From Bacillota bacterium LX-D (GTDB lineage Bacteria; Bacillota; DUOV01; Zhaonellaceae): 64,000 nt of DNA. Numbering within the stretch: the stretch's first letter is position 1; every line of letters starts with the position of its first letter. Positions 9,938-18,243 of this stretch are shown one piece after another. The translations under genes were made by a program, and so were the position numbers. The notes under the pieces were generated by a model. The model was not told the origin of the DNA, ran no database searches, and saw nothing but the letters and a program-made list of their open reading frames with translations. The DNA is taken from NCBI GenBank assembly GCA_031628995.1, contig JAVLUO010000004.1:62001-126000 (forward strand), given 5' to 3'.

Positions 9938-10294
9938 ATGGTCAACACCCGTGTAATTGGAAAGCTGGGAGAAGAATTAGCGGCAAAATTTTTAGAGGAA
10001 CATGGCTATAAAATATTAACCAAGAATTTTAGCTGTAAACTTGGCGAGATAGATTTAATTGCTCAAGAATCAGGGCAAGTGGTTTTTATCGAAGTTAAAG
10101 CAAGAAGTACCATTAGTTTTGGTTTACCTCAAGAATTTGTAAACTATAAAAAACAATCTAAAATCAGACAAGTGGCTCTCTACTATTTAATGAAGTATCA
10201 TTCTGAGAACTTCAGCTGCCGTTTCGATGTAGTTGCTATGGTTTTAGTTCAGGGAAAAGCGAAAAAAATAGAGCTAATTAAAAATGCCTTTTGA
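9938..10294 (+). CDS. yraN: YraN/UPF0102 family nuclease-like protein
   Basis: A 118-residue member of UPF0102, which has the restriction-endonuclease-like fold. The conserved blocks GKLGEELAAKFLEEHGY, GEIDLIAQE and VFIEVKAR contain the presumed metal-binding D and E/K residues. Its biological role is not settled. The ATG at 9938 follows AAGGGGTGA, so an in-frame ATG at 9914 is rejected. The activase gene ends 34 bp upstream. Confidence 0.9.
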   Translation: MVNTRVIGKLGEELAAKFLEEHGYKILTKNFSCKLGEIDLIAQESGQVVFIEVKARSTISFGLPQEFVNYKKQSKIRQVALYYLMKYHSENFSCRFDVVAMVLVQGKAKKIELIKNAF

Positions 10295-10321
10295 GCATCT
10301 ATTAGGCTTGTGCACTTTAAT

Positions 10322-10365
10322 AAAAAAGGAAGTATAGGTAATTACTTAACCATACTTCCTTTTTT
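10322..10365. terminator. Bidirectional terminator between yraN and the permease gene
   Basis: A 14-bp perfect stem: AAAAAAGGAAGTAT (10322-10335) against ATACTTCCTTTTTT (10352-10365). It has A- and T-runs on both sides, so it can serve both convergent genes. Confidence 0.9.
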
Positions 10366-10380
10366 ATTAAATGCAGCTAA

Positions 10381-11697
10381 TTACTTGCTGCTTGCTTTTG
10401 TTTCATCCAAATCATCGTTTAAAAGACCGCATACTTTTAGCATGTGTAAAACTAAGGCTAAAACAATACCTACTGCGGCAGCTAAGGCCATACCTTTAAG
10501 TTCAAAGGCACCTAATTTAATACTAGCGCCGCTTACACCTATGATAAATACAACAGCAGAAAGCATCATATTATAATTTTTACTATAATTAACTTTTTGT
10601 TCAACCAGCATTCTGATACCAGCTGCAGCAATAACACCGAATAACAAAATGCTTATACCACCCATGACTGGCGTAGGTATAGTTTGGATAGCAGCAGCAA
10701 ATTTTCCAAAGCAAGATATAATGATAGCTAAGATGGCTGCACCGCGAATAACCCAAACAGAATATACTCTAGTAATTGCCATTACACCAATATTTTCTCC
10801 ATAAGTTGTATTGGGAGGTGAACCAGTAAATCCTGAAATCATATTGGAAATACCATCAGCTAATAAAGAAAGGTGTAAACCTGGTTTTTTAATTAAGTCC
10901 TTTTCAACAATATTACCCGTGACAATTAAATGGCCAACATGTTCTGCTAAGACTACCAAAGCTGCAGGAGCAATAATTAAAATAGCATTAACATCAAATA
11001 CAGGAGCACTAAAAGATGGCATTTTGATCCAAGCAGCTTGAGCAACAGGGGTAAAATCCACCATTCCTTTAAATAAAGCCAAAACATATCCAGCAATAAT
11101 AGCAATTAGGATGGGGATAATTTGCAAAAAACCTCTAAAGATTACGGACCCGAAAATACCAACTAATAAAGTAAACATGGAAACCATAATTACGTTAGGA
11201 TCCGGTTGAAATGCTTGAACTACTTGCCCAACAGCTGCAGAAGGGGCAAGTAAACCAGCCATTTGGGCAGCTACAGGAGCTAATTCAAGTCCAATAACTG
11301 CTACAACTGCACCCATAACAGGTGCTGGTAAGCAAATATCAATCCATCTAGTGCCAACAGCACTAATAATAAAAGATACAAGTACAAAGAAAATACCAAA
11401 GAAGATAAACCCTGATTGTGCATGACTATAACTGCTCTGCGACATAATTAACAATGTAGGCGCAATAAATGCGAAACTAGAACCTAAATATGAAGGAATA
11501 CCACCTTTAGTAATAAAAGTGTAAAGCAGCGTACCTATACCGTTCATAAGTAAGGCAATAGCAGGGTTAATGTGAAAAAGCAGGGGGACAAGAACCGTTG
11601 AACCAAACATAGCCATTAAATGTTGAAAACTCAAGGGTAAAGTCTCCCAAAAAGAAAGTTTTTCTTCAATACCAATTGTTCGCCTCAATTTCTTCAC
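10381..11697 (-). CDS. uraA: Uracil/xanthine permease (NCS2 family), PyrR-regulated
   Basis: A 438-residue nucleobase:proton symporter with about 12-14 membrane segments. The N-terminus SFQHLMAMFGSTVLVPLLF and the block NTTYGENIGVMAITRVYS (between segments 8 and 10) are NCS2 signatures. The uracil assignment rests on its similarity to UraA/PyrP and on the PyrR element and attenuator in its leader, which point to pyrimidine control. It runs convergent to yraN. Confidence 0.92.
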   Translation of the reverse strand: MKKLRRTIGIEEKLSFWETLPLSFQHLMAMFGSTVLVPLLFHINPAIALLMNGIGTLLYTFITKGGIPSYLGSSFAFIAPTLLIMSQSSYSHAQSGFIFFGIFFVLVSFIISAVGTRWIDICLPAPVMGAVVAVIGLELAPVAAQMAGLLAPSAAVGQVVQAFQPDPNVIMVSMFTLLVGIFGSVIFRGFLQIIPILIAIIAGYVLALFKGMVDFTPVAQAAWIKMPSFSAPVFDVNAILIIAPAALVVLAEHVGHLIVTGNIVEKDLIKKPGLHLSLLADGISNMISGFTGSPPNTTYGENIGVMAITRVYSVWVIRGAAILAIIISCFGKFAAAIQTIPTPVMGGISILLFGVIAAAGIRMLVEQKVNYSKNYNMMLSAVVFIIGVSGASIKLGAFELKGMALAAAVGIVLALVLHMLKVCGLLNDDLDETKASSK

Positions 11698-11737
11698 TCC
11701 TTTGAATAGTTAAGAATTTGTGGCGCACCCTTTTAGT

Positions 11738-11772
11738 AAAAAAACTCCATGCTGAAAGCTAGCAAGGAGTTT
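11738..11772 (-). terminator. Attenuator terminator in the permease leader
   Basis: Read on the minus strand, AAACTCC and GGAGTTT pair, extended by TGCT/AGCA, and are followed directly by a T-run. It lies about 40 bp before the coding region and downstream of the PyrR element, the standard layout of pyr attenuators. Confidence 0.85.
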
Positions 11773-11795
11773 ATACCTAAGATTAATTGTATAAT

Positions 11796-11828
11796 CCCTT
11801 ATTAGCTTCTCTGAACTAATTTAAAGGG
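11796..11828 (-). promoter_or_regulatory. PyrR-binding RNA element
   Basis: On the minus strand the leader reads CCCTTTAAATTAG, then TTCAGAGAAGCTAATAAGGG. The outer CCCTT/AAGGG stem and the internal CAGAGAAGCT match the PyrR anti-antiterminator consensus (known form CAGAGAGGCT). Binding of PyrR with UMP would favour the downstream terminator. Confidence 0.82.
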
Positions 11829-11860
11829 TACGCTATGTAATTTTATTATCTCCATGTGTG

Positions 11861-11890
11861 AGAATAGCAGATTTAATGTATGCTTGTCAA
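11861..11890 (-). promoter_or_regulatory. Sigma-A-type promoter of the permease gene
   Basis: On the minus strand TTGACA (11890-11885) and TATTCT (11866-11861) are separated by 18 bases. It lies just upstream of the PyrR leader. Confidence 0.7.
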
Positions 11891-11978
11891 GAATTTATTT
11901 ACAATTTTCGACTACAGCTCGAAAAGTTTAGCAAAATTTTTCGTAAGAAGCTTCCTCTAAAAAAAATTCCTTTTTAAA

Positions 11979-12007
11979 TTGACAAAACCCGTTATAGATA
12001 TTATAAT
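11979..12007 (+). promoter_or_regulatory. Sigma-A promoter of rnpB
   Basis: Consensus TTGACA (11979-11984), a 17-bp spacer and consensus TATAAT (12002-12007). Transcription would start near 12014, just before the RNase P RNA. Confidence 0.88.
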
Positions 12008-12048
12008 CATAAACCTGAGAGGGCTTTTAAAAAAATAATTTTTTCATA

Positions 12049-12409
12049 CTTTGGAAGCACAAGATGGTCGCGCAAAGCTAGCTTTGTGAGGAAAGTCCTG
12101 GCTGGCGCAAGCTGAGATGCGATTTACGCAAGGCGTGGAGCCTGCTTGCAGAGAAGGTGCTTGACGCAAGTCAAGGTAGGGAAACCTAACGGCGGGGAAA
12201 ATACCCTTTATTTAGGGGATGATTACCCATAAAGTGCTATAGTGACGATGCTGCTTGGTAACGAGCAGAGTGAGACGACGTAAACCCCACCTTGCCAGAA
12301 ACCCTCTGAGAGGGGAACTTTTCAAGGGGAAATGAACCTAAGGAAAGCACGAGTCTTCGTGAGAAAGATGACCATCCACGACAGAACCAGGCTTAGTGTG
12401 GTTCCAAAG
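12049..12409 (+). ncRNA. rnpB: RNase P RNA
   Basis: Catalytic RNA of RNase P, which trims the 5' leader of pre-tRNAs. P1 is formed by CTTTGGAA...CACA at the 5' end with TGTG..TTCCAAAG at the 3' end. The universal GAGGAAAGTCC follows at about 12098, then GGGAAACCTAACGGCGGGGAAAA in the CR-II/III region, and ACAGAACCAGGCTTA near the 3' end. Length is about 361 nt. The layout looks like the ancestral A type, as expected in Clostridia rather than Bacillus, but I judged this by eye only. Confidence 0.93.
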
Positions 12410-12417
12410 CTAATTGT

Positions 12418-12494
12418 GGCGATGTAGCTCAGATGGTTAGAGCATACGGCTCATACCCGTAGTGTCGTTGGTTCAAATCCAATCATCGCTACCA
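12418..12494 (+). tRNA. tRNA-Met (CAT), elongator type
   Basis: Cloverleaf with acceptor GGCGATG/CATCGCT, anticodon stem-loop TACGG-CTCATAC-CCGTA and encoded CCA. The anticodon stem lacks the three G:C pairs of initiator tRNA. It is therefore elongator Met, or possibly the CAT-anticodon tRNA-Ile that is modified with lysidine. It lies eight bases behind rnpB and may be co-transcribed. Confidence 0.92.
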
Positions 12495-12582
12495 TAATAA
12501 AAAACCAGCTTAAAGGGAGTTTAACTTGGGGATTTAAAAAAATAAATTTTTGACCGACTCTCTTCAAGCGGAGCAAATAAAG

Positions 12583-12618
12583 CCCTCACTGAAGTATATA
12601 TTTTCAGTGTGGGTTTTT
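12583..12618 (+). terminator. Terminator of the rnpB-tRNA transcript
   Basis: CCC-T-CACTGAA pairs with TTCAGTG-T-GGG around a short A/T loop and is followed by TTTTT. Confidence 0.88.
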
Positions 12619-13144
12619 ATGTACCGAGGAAACTAATACTAACAGAATATATATGTCACCATTATAAGTTTATCCAGAGTTTGCTTCTCTTCGCCTCGAC
12701 TGGATTAAGAACAATAAAATGATAAAATCCACACCCTTTCGTCTGATGTCAAACGATTTGCCGGACTGGGGTGAGTATTTTTTAGGGGTGTGCATTTTAT
12801 GCATAAACAACCACTTTGACTTAAACTTATCAATTTTAGTCTAATGCCATATCGACTAAAGCAAGATTTTTTATTTCGGTGCTGACAACCATCCATCGAT
12901 TAGAGCCAGATCAGGAACACTACTGCTGTATTGCATCTTACCGTTTTTGCCTGATTTTCAAAGGGTCTCAGCCAATATAAAACCGCGTAAGCTTAAACAC
13001 TACGACATAAAACAAGAGAACCCGGCAATGGAGTAAGGATTACTTACATACATGCCAGGTCTTCGTTGTATATAGAGTACAGTTCGCTGTCAAGTTACCA
13101 TGTTCGGACTTGATATTAATCATTTTTTAGGCACTACTGGTCAG
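12619..13144. other. 526-bp intergenic stretch with no recognisable gene
   Basis: Both strands are broken by stops. A 63-codon minus-strand frame (12705-12896) is Cys/Ser-rich, has no ribosome binding site and resembles nothing I know. The stretch may be decayed mobile DNA next to the metal-import cluster, but I see no inverted repeats or family motif to support that. Confidence 0.4.
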
Positions 13145-13647
13145 CTACTCATTTTTCACCAAACAGTCGATCGTTTTTTCGGCGATCCGTTTCCCGAATA
13201 ACTGAAACAGTTCTTTTTTCCATCCAAATCATCCTTGAGGGCAACAGGCCCTAAATGAATAAAAGGCCTTCCACATCCCGCACCGGATGAATATACCAGC
13301 ATACCTTTGACCAGCATATGCCGCAAAACACTCGAGATGGCCAAATCTGCTCCACCATGCATACAATTTGCTGTAGCAAAAGCTGCTCCTAGTTTTCCCG
13401 CTAAATCACAATTCCAATCCGTATCAAACCATTTTTTTAATTGCCAGCTCATATCAGCTACATATGCGGGGGTTCCAATAACTATTGCGCTACTGTCTTT
13501 AACAAAACTAAAATCTACGGTTTCTTTCTGATTAAGATTCATCAACCTTACTTCCATGTTGTCCGTCTCTTCGATACCATCTCTGATATATCCTGCCATT
13601 TTCTCTGTATTACCAGTGACACTGACGTATAAGACTGTTATTTTCAT
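13145..13647 (-). pseudogene. Flavodoxin-family protein, C-terminus reached only by a -1 frameshift
   Basis: Small FMN electron carrier or reductase. The N-terminus MKITVLYVSVTGNTEKMA is the flavodoxin phosphate loop, and IVIGTPAYVADMSWQLKKW is the second FMN loop. The zero frame ends at 13156 with an atypical tail (SYSGNGSPKKRSTVW). A -1 shift in the run GGA-AAA-AAG (complement of 13213-13221) restores a natural tail, KKELFQLFGKRIAEKTIDC, and a stop at 13145. The run is the canonical A-AAA-AAG slippery heptamer, so programmed shifting is possible. A one-base loss in the A-run, by mutation or sequencing error, is the simpler explanation. Its ATG overlaps the stop of the binding-protein gene by four bases, so it ends the import operon. 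Confidence 0.7.
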
Positions 13648-14747
13648 TTCAATACGACCTGTTTAAAACCGCCGAAGTCCTTAGCCATTTGCGTATAAAT
13701 TTCTTTCCCCAAAAGGAGCTTATATATTTCGTCTGCCTTTTTCGCAGGATCAACATCCTTGAACTGTTCAGGATAGAGTATCTTCCCGATATAGTAAGCA
13801 TCAGCAATCGCTGTATCGATATTTGTTGCGTAAAAATTATACGGCAGAGTCAAATATAGTTGTCCGTTTTTCACAGCGGACAATGTCTCATAGAATTGCG
13901 TGTTTTTCTTATAATCCTCAAGTACTGACGGATATCCGCCACCATCAATAAAAATTATATCAGGATTCCACTTGATCAACTGTTCCTTATCAATCATCAA
14001 CGAACCAGTCTTTCCTGTCTCATCCACCACATTCTTGGCATGGACAGCATTAAACAACGAGTAATTGCCCTGGGTGCTTTCAATCCCATGGGTTCCCTTC
14101 ATTCCCAGACCCCCGACATAGGCAGAGGGTTTCTTATCCTGGGCTATGTCCTTTGTTCTTGTGTCCAGATCAGCTTTAAACCCATCCATCAGTCCAACCA
14201 GTTCCTGAGCTCTTTTATCCATACCAATAATTTTTCCTATAAGCATTAAGGAAGCGTTAACCTGCGGATCGAAAGTCGACGTTTTTCCATAACTTAACGC
14301 GATAACAGGGATTCCTGTTTTTGACTGCAAATTATCCGCAGCGGCTTTATCGGCAGCATAAGTTGTAAAAATCACATCCGGTTTTACCGCCAGGAGTTTT
14401 TCAGGATCTGGAGCATTATTGGGGCCTCCCGGACCAATCACCGGCAGCGTAGTGAGCGTTGGATTGGCATAAAGGTATGGTCTGCCTGTCGGACTATCTA
14501 TTTCCATTTGTTCAATTCCTGCAAAAATATCAGGATTATTAAAATAGCAGCAGAGCCTTAATGCACCCGGTCCAATGGCTACCACTTTTTTGGCCACTCC
14601 GTTAATTTCAACTTGTCTCCCCAATGTATCAGTTATCGTGATTTTTGAGGGTGCTGTCTGAGAAGTTTGGGAAGAACACCCACTTAAGAGAAATGTCATA
14701 CAAAATAATAGCGCAACAATTAGAGTAATAATCTTTTTTTTCATCAT
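13644..14747 (-). CDS. Fec/BtuF-type ABC transporter substrate-binding lipoprotein
   Basis: A 367-residue solute-binding protein with a lipoprotein signal peptide (lipobox LLSGC, Cys24). Its fold class is that of metal-chelate and cobalamin binding proteins (ITDTLGRQVEINGVAKKVVAIGPG; IPVIALSYG; LIKWNPDIIFIDGGG). With the FecCD-like permease and FecE-like ATPase upstream it forms a complete importer. The ligand cannot be read from sequence. An iron-, nickel- or molybdate-chelate is plausible from the FmdE and methyltransferase neighbours. A standalone second lobe and two conserved regions of the family are intact. Confidence 0.88.
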   Translation of the reverse strand: MMKKKIITLIVALLFCMTFLLSGCSSQTSQTAPSKITITDTLGRQVEINGVAKKVVAIGPGALRLCCYFNNPDIFAGIEQMEIDSPTGRPYLYANPTLTTLPVIGPGGPNNAPDPEKLLAVKPDVIFTTYAADKAAADNLQSKTGIPVIALSYGKTSTFDPQVNASLMLIGKIIGMDKRAQELVGLMDGFKADLDTRTKDIAQDKKPSAYVGGLGMKGTHGIESTQGNYSLFNAVHAKNVVDETGKTGSLMIDKEQLIKWNPDIIFIDGGGYPSVLEDYKKNTQFYETLSAVKNGQLYLTLPYNFYATNIDTAIADAYYIGKILYPEQFKDVDPAKKADEIYKLLLGKEIYTQMAKDFGGFKQVVLK

Positions 14748-14783
14748 GATCCTCCAATTTTAATAAAGTTTTTGTTTGCAGAA

Positions 14784-15536
14784 CTATACCGGAACCACAA
14801 CCGGAATGCCATCGATTTCTTTGACTTTAACCGATATTGAGTAAACGCTTTCGATATTTTCCGGAGTCATCACTTCCAATCCGCCGGCGGCAAAAATCTC
14901 GCCATTTTTCAATAACAGGAACTTATCAGCAAAGCGAATGGCCAGATTCAAATCATGCATGCTGACCACCGCACCGATTTGCTGGTTTCTGACAACTCTT
15001 TTAATGATCTTAACGACTTCAAGTTGATTCTTTAGATCCAGACTACTGGTTGGCTCGTCTAGTAGAAGAAGATTCGGCTCTTGAGCCAACGCTCTGGCTA
15101 TGACCACTTTTTGCTGTTCTCCACCGCTTAATTCATTCAGATATCTTAAGGAGTATTCCTCCAACTCAAGCATTTTTAAAGCTTTATGGGTAATTTCAAG
15201 ATCCTTCTTGGAAGCCTCCCATTGTATATAGGGTTTTCTCCCCAGTAGCACTGCATCATAAACTGTCATACAGACACTTTCTTGGCGCTGGGCTACATAA
15301 CCAATTCTTTTAGCAATTTCTCTTTGACTGAGTTTGCCTACCTCGTCGTTCTGAATAAAAACCGCACCTGCACAAGGCTTTAAAACCCGATTGATGCATT
15401 TTAAGAGGGTAGACTTCCCAGCGCCATTAACACCAAGGACAGCAAGGAAATCCCCCTTGCAAATAGAAAAGTTAATCTTCTGTAAAACTGAATGGCTGGG
15501 ATAAGTAAAAGCCAGTTCATTCACTGATAAGATCAT
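14784..15536 (-). CDS. ABC transporter ATPase, FecE/BtuD type
   Basis: A 250-residue nucleotide-binding subunit. Walker A is GVNGAGKST, the signature is LSGGEQQK, and Walker B is NLLLLDEPTS followed by the D-loop. The switch histidine lies in SMHDLNLAIRFADK. The YTVYDAVLLGRKP-like Q-loop region (here MTVYDAVLLGRKPYIQW) is typical of iron-siderophore and cobalamin importers. Its start overlaps the permease stop by four bases (ATGA), so they are translationally coupled. Confidence 0.93.
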   Translation of the reverse strand: MILSVNELAFTYPSHSVLQKINFSICKGDFLAVLGVNGAGKSTLLKCINRVLKPCAGAVFIQNDEVGKLSQREIAKRIGYVAQRQESVCMTVYDAVLLGRKPYIQWEASKKDLEITHKALKMLELEEYSLRYLNELSGGEQQKVVIARALAQEPNLLLLDEPTSSLDLKNQLEVVKIIKRVVRNQQIGAVVSMHDLNLAIRFADKFLLLKNGEIFAAGGLEVMTPENIESVYSISVKVKEIDGIPVVVPV

Positions 15537-16648
15537 TTCTTTTGATACCCCCTTACCAGCAAATAAAGGAACAATGGTGCTCCAAAGAAAGAGGTAATAG
15601 CTCCGACAGGAAGCACTACAGGAGATACCATTGTTCTAGCCATAGTATCCGAAATAAGCAGTAGTAGCGAACCCATCAACGCCGAGGCAGGTATAAGATA
15701 ACGGTGATCCCCTCCAATAATTCTTCGCATAATTTGGGGACCAACAAGACCGATAAAACCAATAATGCCTAAAAAAGAAACAGCAACAGCCGCAATCAGG
15801 GACGATACAAACATTCCTCCCTGTCTGACTCTTTCCACATTAACCCCCAGACTTTTAGCAGTTTCTTCTCCGCTGTCCAGAGCGTTGTAGTCCCATCTTT
15901 TGGACATAAAATAGATAAATGCTACGCCAATAAGACAGGTTAAAATAGAAACTTCAGGCCAAGCGATCCTCCCCAGGTCGCCAAATGTCCAGAATACTAC
16001 TGCGGCAATCTGAAAGTCCTGGGCAAAATATTGGATTAGGATTGTTCCTGCAGAAAATAGTGAACTCAGCGCCACACCAGAAAGAACCATTGCCTCAGGT
16101 GAAAAACTCCGTATTCTAGCCAGAAGCAGAATAACCATCGTAGCTATCATTGAACAAATAAAAGCGGAAACCGTTACCAAATATGGATTGTTGATGGTTA
16201 CCGCATCTGTACTAGTACTTGAAATACTGCCTGCGCCAAAAACAATAATGGCCAAATTAGCTCCAAAAGCTGCAGCATTGGATATGCCAAGGGTGGATGG
16301 TGAAGCCAGCGGATTTCTGAGATTGTTTTGCATGACACAACCGGCGACCGATAATCCTGCACCGGCAATAATAGCCGCCAGTATCCTGGGCAGACGAATC
16401 CGCCAGATTACGACATCCGATACATTACTGCCATTTCCCAAAATCGATTGGATAACCTGATACAGATTTAAATTCATCGAACCCGCATTCACTGCAACTA
16501 TCGCTACTAAAATTATTAAACATGCCAGCACTACAAGAACCAGTTTTTTTCTTCCTGTATATCTCAGGTATATATCTGTCTCGTTAATATTAAAATTAGA
16601 AGTTGTTTGATTTTTCAATTTTTCCATCCCTTTGAGCTTAACTACCAT
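15533..16648 (-). CDS. FecCD-family ABC transporter permease
   Basis: A 371-residue type II importer permease with about ten membrane segments. Characteristic blocks are WRIRLPRILAAIIAGAGLSVAG, NPLASPSTLGISNAAAFGA and GFIGLVGPQIMRRIIGGDHR. The ATG at 16648 overlaps the end of the FmdE gene by seven bases. A second ATG at 16627 is possible, but AAAGGG sits too close to it. The N-terminal 40 residues are soluble and unusually long for the family. Confidence 0.92.
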   Translation of the reverse strand: MVVKLKGMEKLKNQTTSNFNINETDIYLRYTGRKKLVLVVLACLIILVAIVAVNAGSMNLNLYQVIQSILGNGSNVSDVVIWRIRLPRILAAIIAGAGLSVAGCVMQNNLRNPLASPSTLGISNAAAFGANLAIIVFGAGSISSTSTDAVTINNPYLVTVSAFICSMIATMVILLLARIRSFSPEAMVLSGVALSSLFSAGTILIQYFAQDFQIAAVVFWTFGDLGRIAWPEVSILTCLIGVAFIYFMSKRWDYNALDSGEETAKSLGVNVERVRQGGMFVSSLIAAVAVSFLGIIGFIGLVGPQIMRRIIGGDHRYLIPASALMGSLLLLISDTMARTMVSPVVLPVGAITSFFGAPLFLYLLVRGYQKK

Positions 16649-17166
16649 CCTCTGCTATATTCCTTAAAACAGTCCAAGCAAACCTTCTTCCCATCCTGCA
16701 ATCGCATTTTGTGCTCCGGTGCACTTTCCCCGCAAGATTCACAGACAACAGAAGTAAAAATTCTTGCTGTCTCAGGCAAACTAAAAGCAGGCTTCATGAA
16801 ATCAAATATTTCATCCACTGGTGAATTTAGAATATATTCCTGGCGTTCTTTCCTGTCCATTTCCCCTTTAAAAGGTTTAATAATCATTCGCAAGCTTTCG
16901 CCATTCTTTCTGTTAAAAAAGCTGAAAGCCATTTTGCCTGTACCCCTATAAATCAGATTCCCCTTGCCGATGCTACAACCCGTGAGCAACTGGATAGCAT
17001 CAACACCACAAGCATCATTTTCAGTGACGCATACTACCTCTTCATCCGAAGCAAACGTAATGCCCATCTTTTCTTTTGCAGCCTCGGCTGCTTTATAACC
17101 GATGGCAAGGCCAGGACAGGAATGGCCGTGAAACTCCACCGCCTTCTGCCAATCTGTTTTCCCCAT
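16642..17166 (-). CDS. FmdE-family protein with C-terminal zinc finger
   Basis: A 174-residue FmdE-domain protein, named after a gene in archaeal molybdenum formylmethanofuran dehydrogenase operons. FHGHSCPG at residues 12-19 supplies the conserved His/Cys metal site; TENDACGVDAIQLLTGCS is the second conserved block. The tail has two CxxC pairs (CESCGE and CLDCF), a treble-clef or rubredoxin-like knuckle. The molecular role is unknown. Location between a methyltransferase and a metal-chelate importer suggests handling of a metal or its chelate inside the cell. Confidence 0.88.
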   Translation of the reverse strand: MGKTDWQKAVEFHGHSCPGLAIGYKAAEAAKEKMGITFASDEEVVCVTENDACGVDAIQLLTGCSIGKGNLIYRGTGKMAFSFFNRKNGESLRMIIKPFKGEMDRKERQEYILNSPVDEIFDFMKPAFSLPETARIFTSVVCESCGESAPEHKMRLQDGKKVCLDCFKEYSRGW

Positions 17167-17192
17167 AATCCATCATCTCCTTTGATCAATAA

Positions 17193-18005
17193 TTAAACAT
17201 GCCAAAACAATATTGCTACAGTTGTATCAACATTTTCGTTTACAAAACCATCGCTAGACAAAGTTCTTAAATAGGCCTTAACCTTTTCTTCTTCCTCCAA
17301 GGTGATGTCCTTATAGGTCTTAAGACGATTAACATATAAACCATAAGCATCATCAAGAGTCTTTTTCATCTTCCAGATTTGCTTTTCATACTCCAGTTGC
17401 GGAAGGTATCCCTGTCTCCATAACATTTCAAAAGCAAACAGGATTTCCTCATCGCAGCTTTCTCTTCGCTCCCTGATGCCAACTAACTCTTTAGCTGCGT
17501 CAGAAACTGGGTCTGTTCGTTTAATTGGTTTGGCCAACACACACCAGCCTTTAGATGCTGCAGATAGCTTCTCAAAGGTATCCCCACTCTGGATTGCAGG
17601 TGTCATATGAGCAAATACCAAATCAAATTTATGTAAGTACCCGGATTTTTCAATATCCAAATCATGCCAATCTCTACAGTAAAAATCAGTGTTTTGGATT
17701 TTGTAATCCAAAGCCTTTTGTTTGGCGATATTAATCATTTCAGGAGATAGATCAACCCCAGTTACATGTTGGCAACGCTCAGCTATAGCCAACGCATATT
17801 GTCCTGTCCCACAACCCACATCCAAGACAAGTCCTTCATGATTTAGCATGTTATTTCTTTCTATTAATTTCAAAAAAGTATTATCCTTAAAATTTGGCAC
17901 AATAAAATCACCAAAACTCTCTGCCATCGAGTTCCACATGTCCACACTGGCTTGTTTATTTTTTTGTTTTAGACTCCATTTTTCCCGGATTTCATTTATG
18001 TCCAC
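17193..18005 (-). CDS. Class I SAM-dependent methyltransferase
   Basis: A 270-residue Rossmann-fold methyltransferase. VLDVGCGTGQYALAIA is motif I, and VTGVDLSPEMINIAKQKA is the acidic-loop region. The C-terminal 120 residues are helical and charged and do not match a substrate-specific family I know. It is the first gene of the six-gene import operon, so it may methylate or process the metal ligand; that is inference from position only. The stop of this gene lies about 26 bp before the FmdE gene. Confidence 0.88.
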   Translation of the reverse strand: MDINEIREKWSLKQKNKQASVDMWNSMAESFGDFIVPNFKDNTFLKLIERNNMLNHEGLVLDVGCGTGQYALAIAERCQHVTGVDLSPEMINIAKQKALDYKIQNTDFYCRDWHDLDIEKSGYLHKFDLVFAHMTPAIQSGDTFEKLSAASKGWCVLAKPIKRTDPVSDAAKELVGIRERRESCDEEILFAFEMLWRQGYLPQLEYEKQIWKMKKTLDDAYGLYVNRLKTYKDITLEEEEKVKAYLRTLSSDGFVNENVDTTVAILFWHV

Positions 18006-18081
18006 AAAATCACCCCCTTATCAGTAAGGACATCAAGGTTTCCCATTAATTGATAGCAAGACCCAAGTTTATATATCAAAA

Positions 18082-18127
18082 ATTATATAACTAATCGAAT
18101 GTCTCGCAAGCCCTCAGGGGGGATAGA
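18082..18127 (-). promoter_or_regulatory. Promoter of the import operon with adjacent G-tract operator candidate
   Basis: On the minus strand TTGCGA (18109-18104) and TATAAT (18087-18082) are 16 bases apart. Directly upstream is CTATCCCCCCTGAGGGC (about 18111-18127), a G/C tract with partial dyad of the kind that CsoR/RcnR-type repressors bind. A similar TATCCCTATCCGGGGC lies at about 18220-18238, just behind the repressor gene. Confidence 0.5.
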
Positions 18128-18151
18128 AAAATGCACATCTTTGATTCCTCA

Positions 18152-18165
18152 AAAATGCGCATTTT
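18152..18165. repeat. Perfect 14-bp palindrome AAAATGCGCATTTT
   Basis: It lies in the 240-bp gap between the csoR-like gene and the import operon. A half copy (AAAAATGCACA) is 25 bp away. Possible operator; no known regulator assigned. Confidence 0.45.
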
Positions 18166-18243
18166 CATGGTGTTGTGGTAAACAGCACGGTTCGTACTTA
18201 TCTATTTTTTCTATTTTGCATGCCCCGGATAGGGATATAATAT

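Noticed and set aside
10310-11041. Plus-strand frames opposite the permease gene
   Set aside because: They are antisense to a clear NCS2 permease and have no ribosome binding sites.
12705-12896. 63-codon minus-strand frame
   Set aside because: No start signal, no family similarity, and Cys/Ser-rich composition typical of a chance frame.
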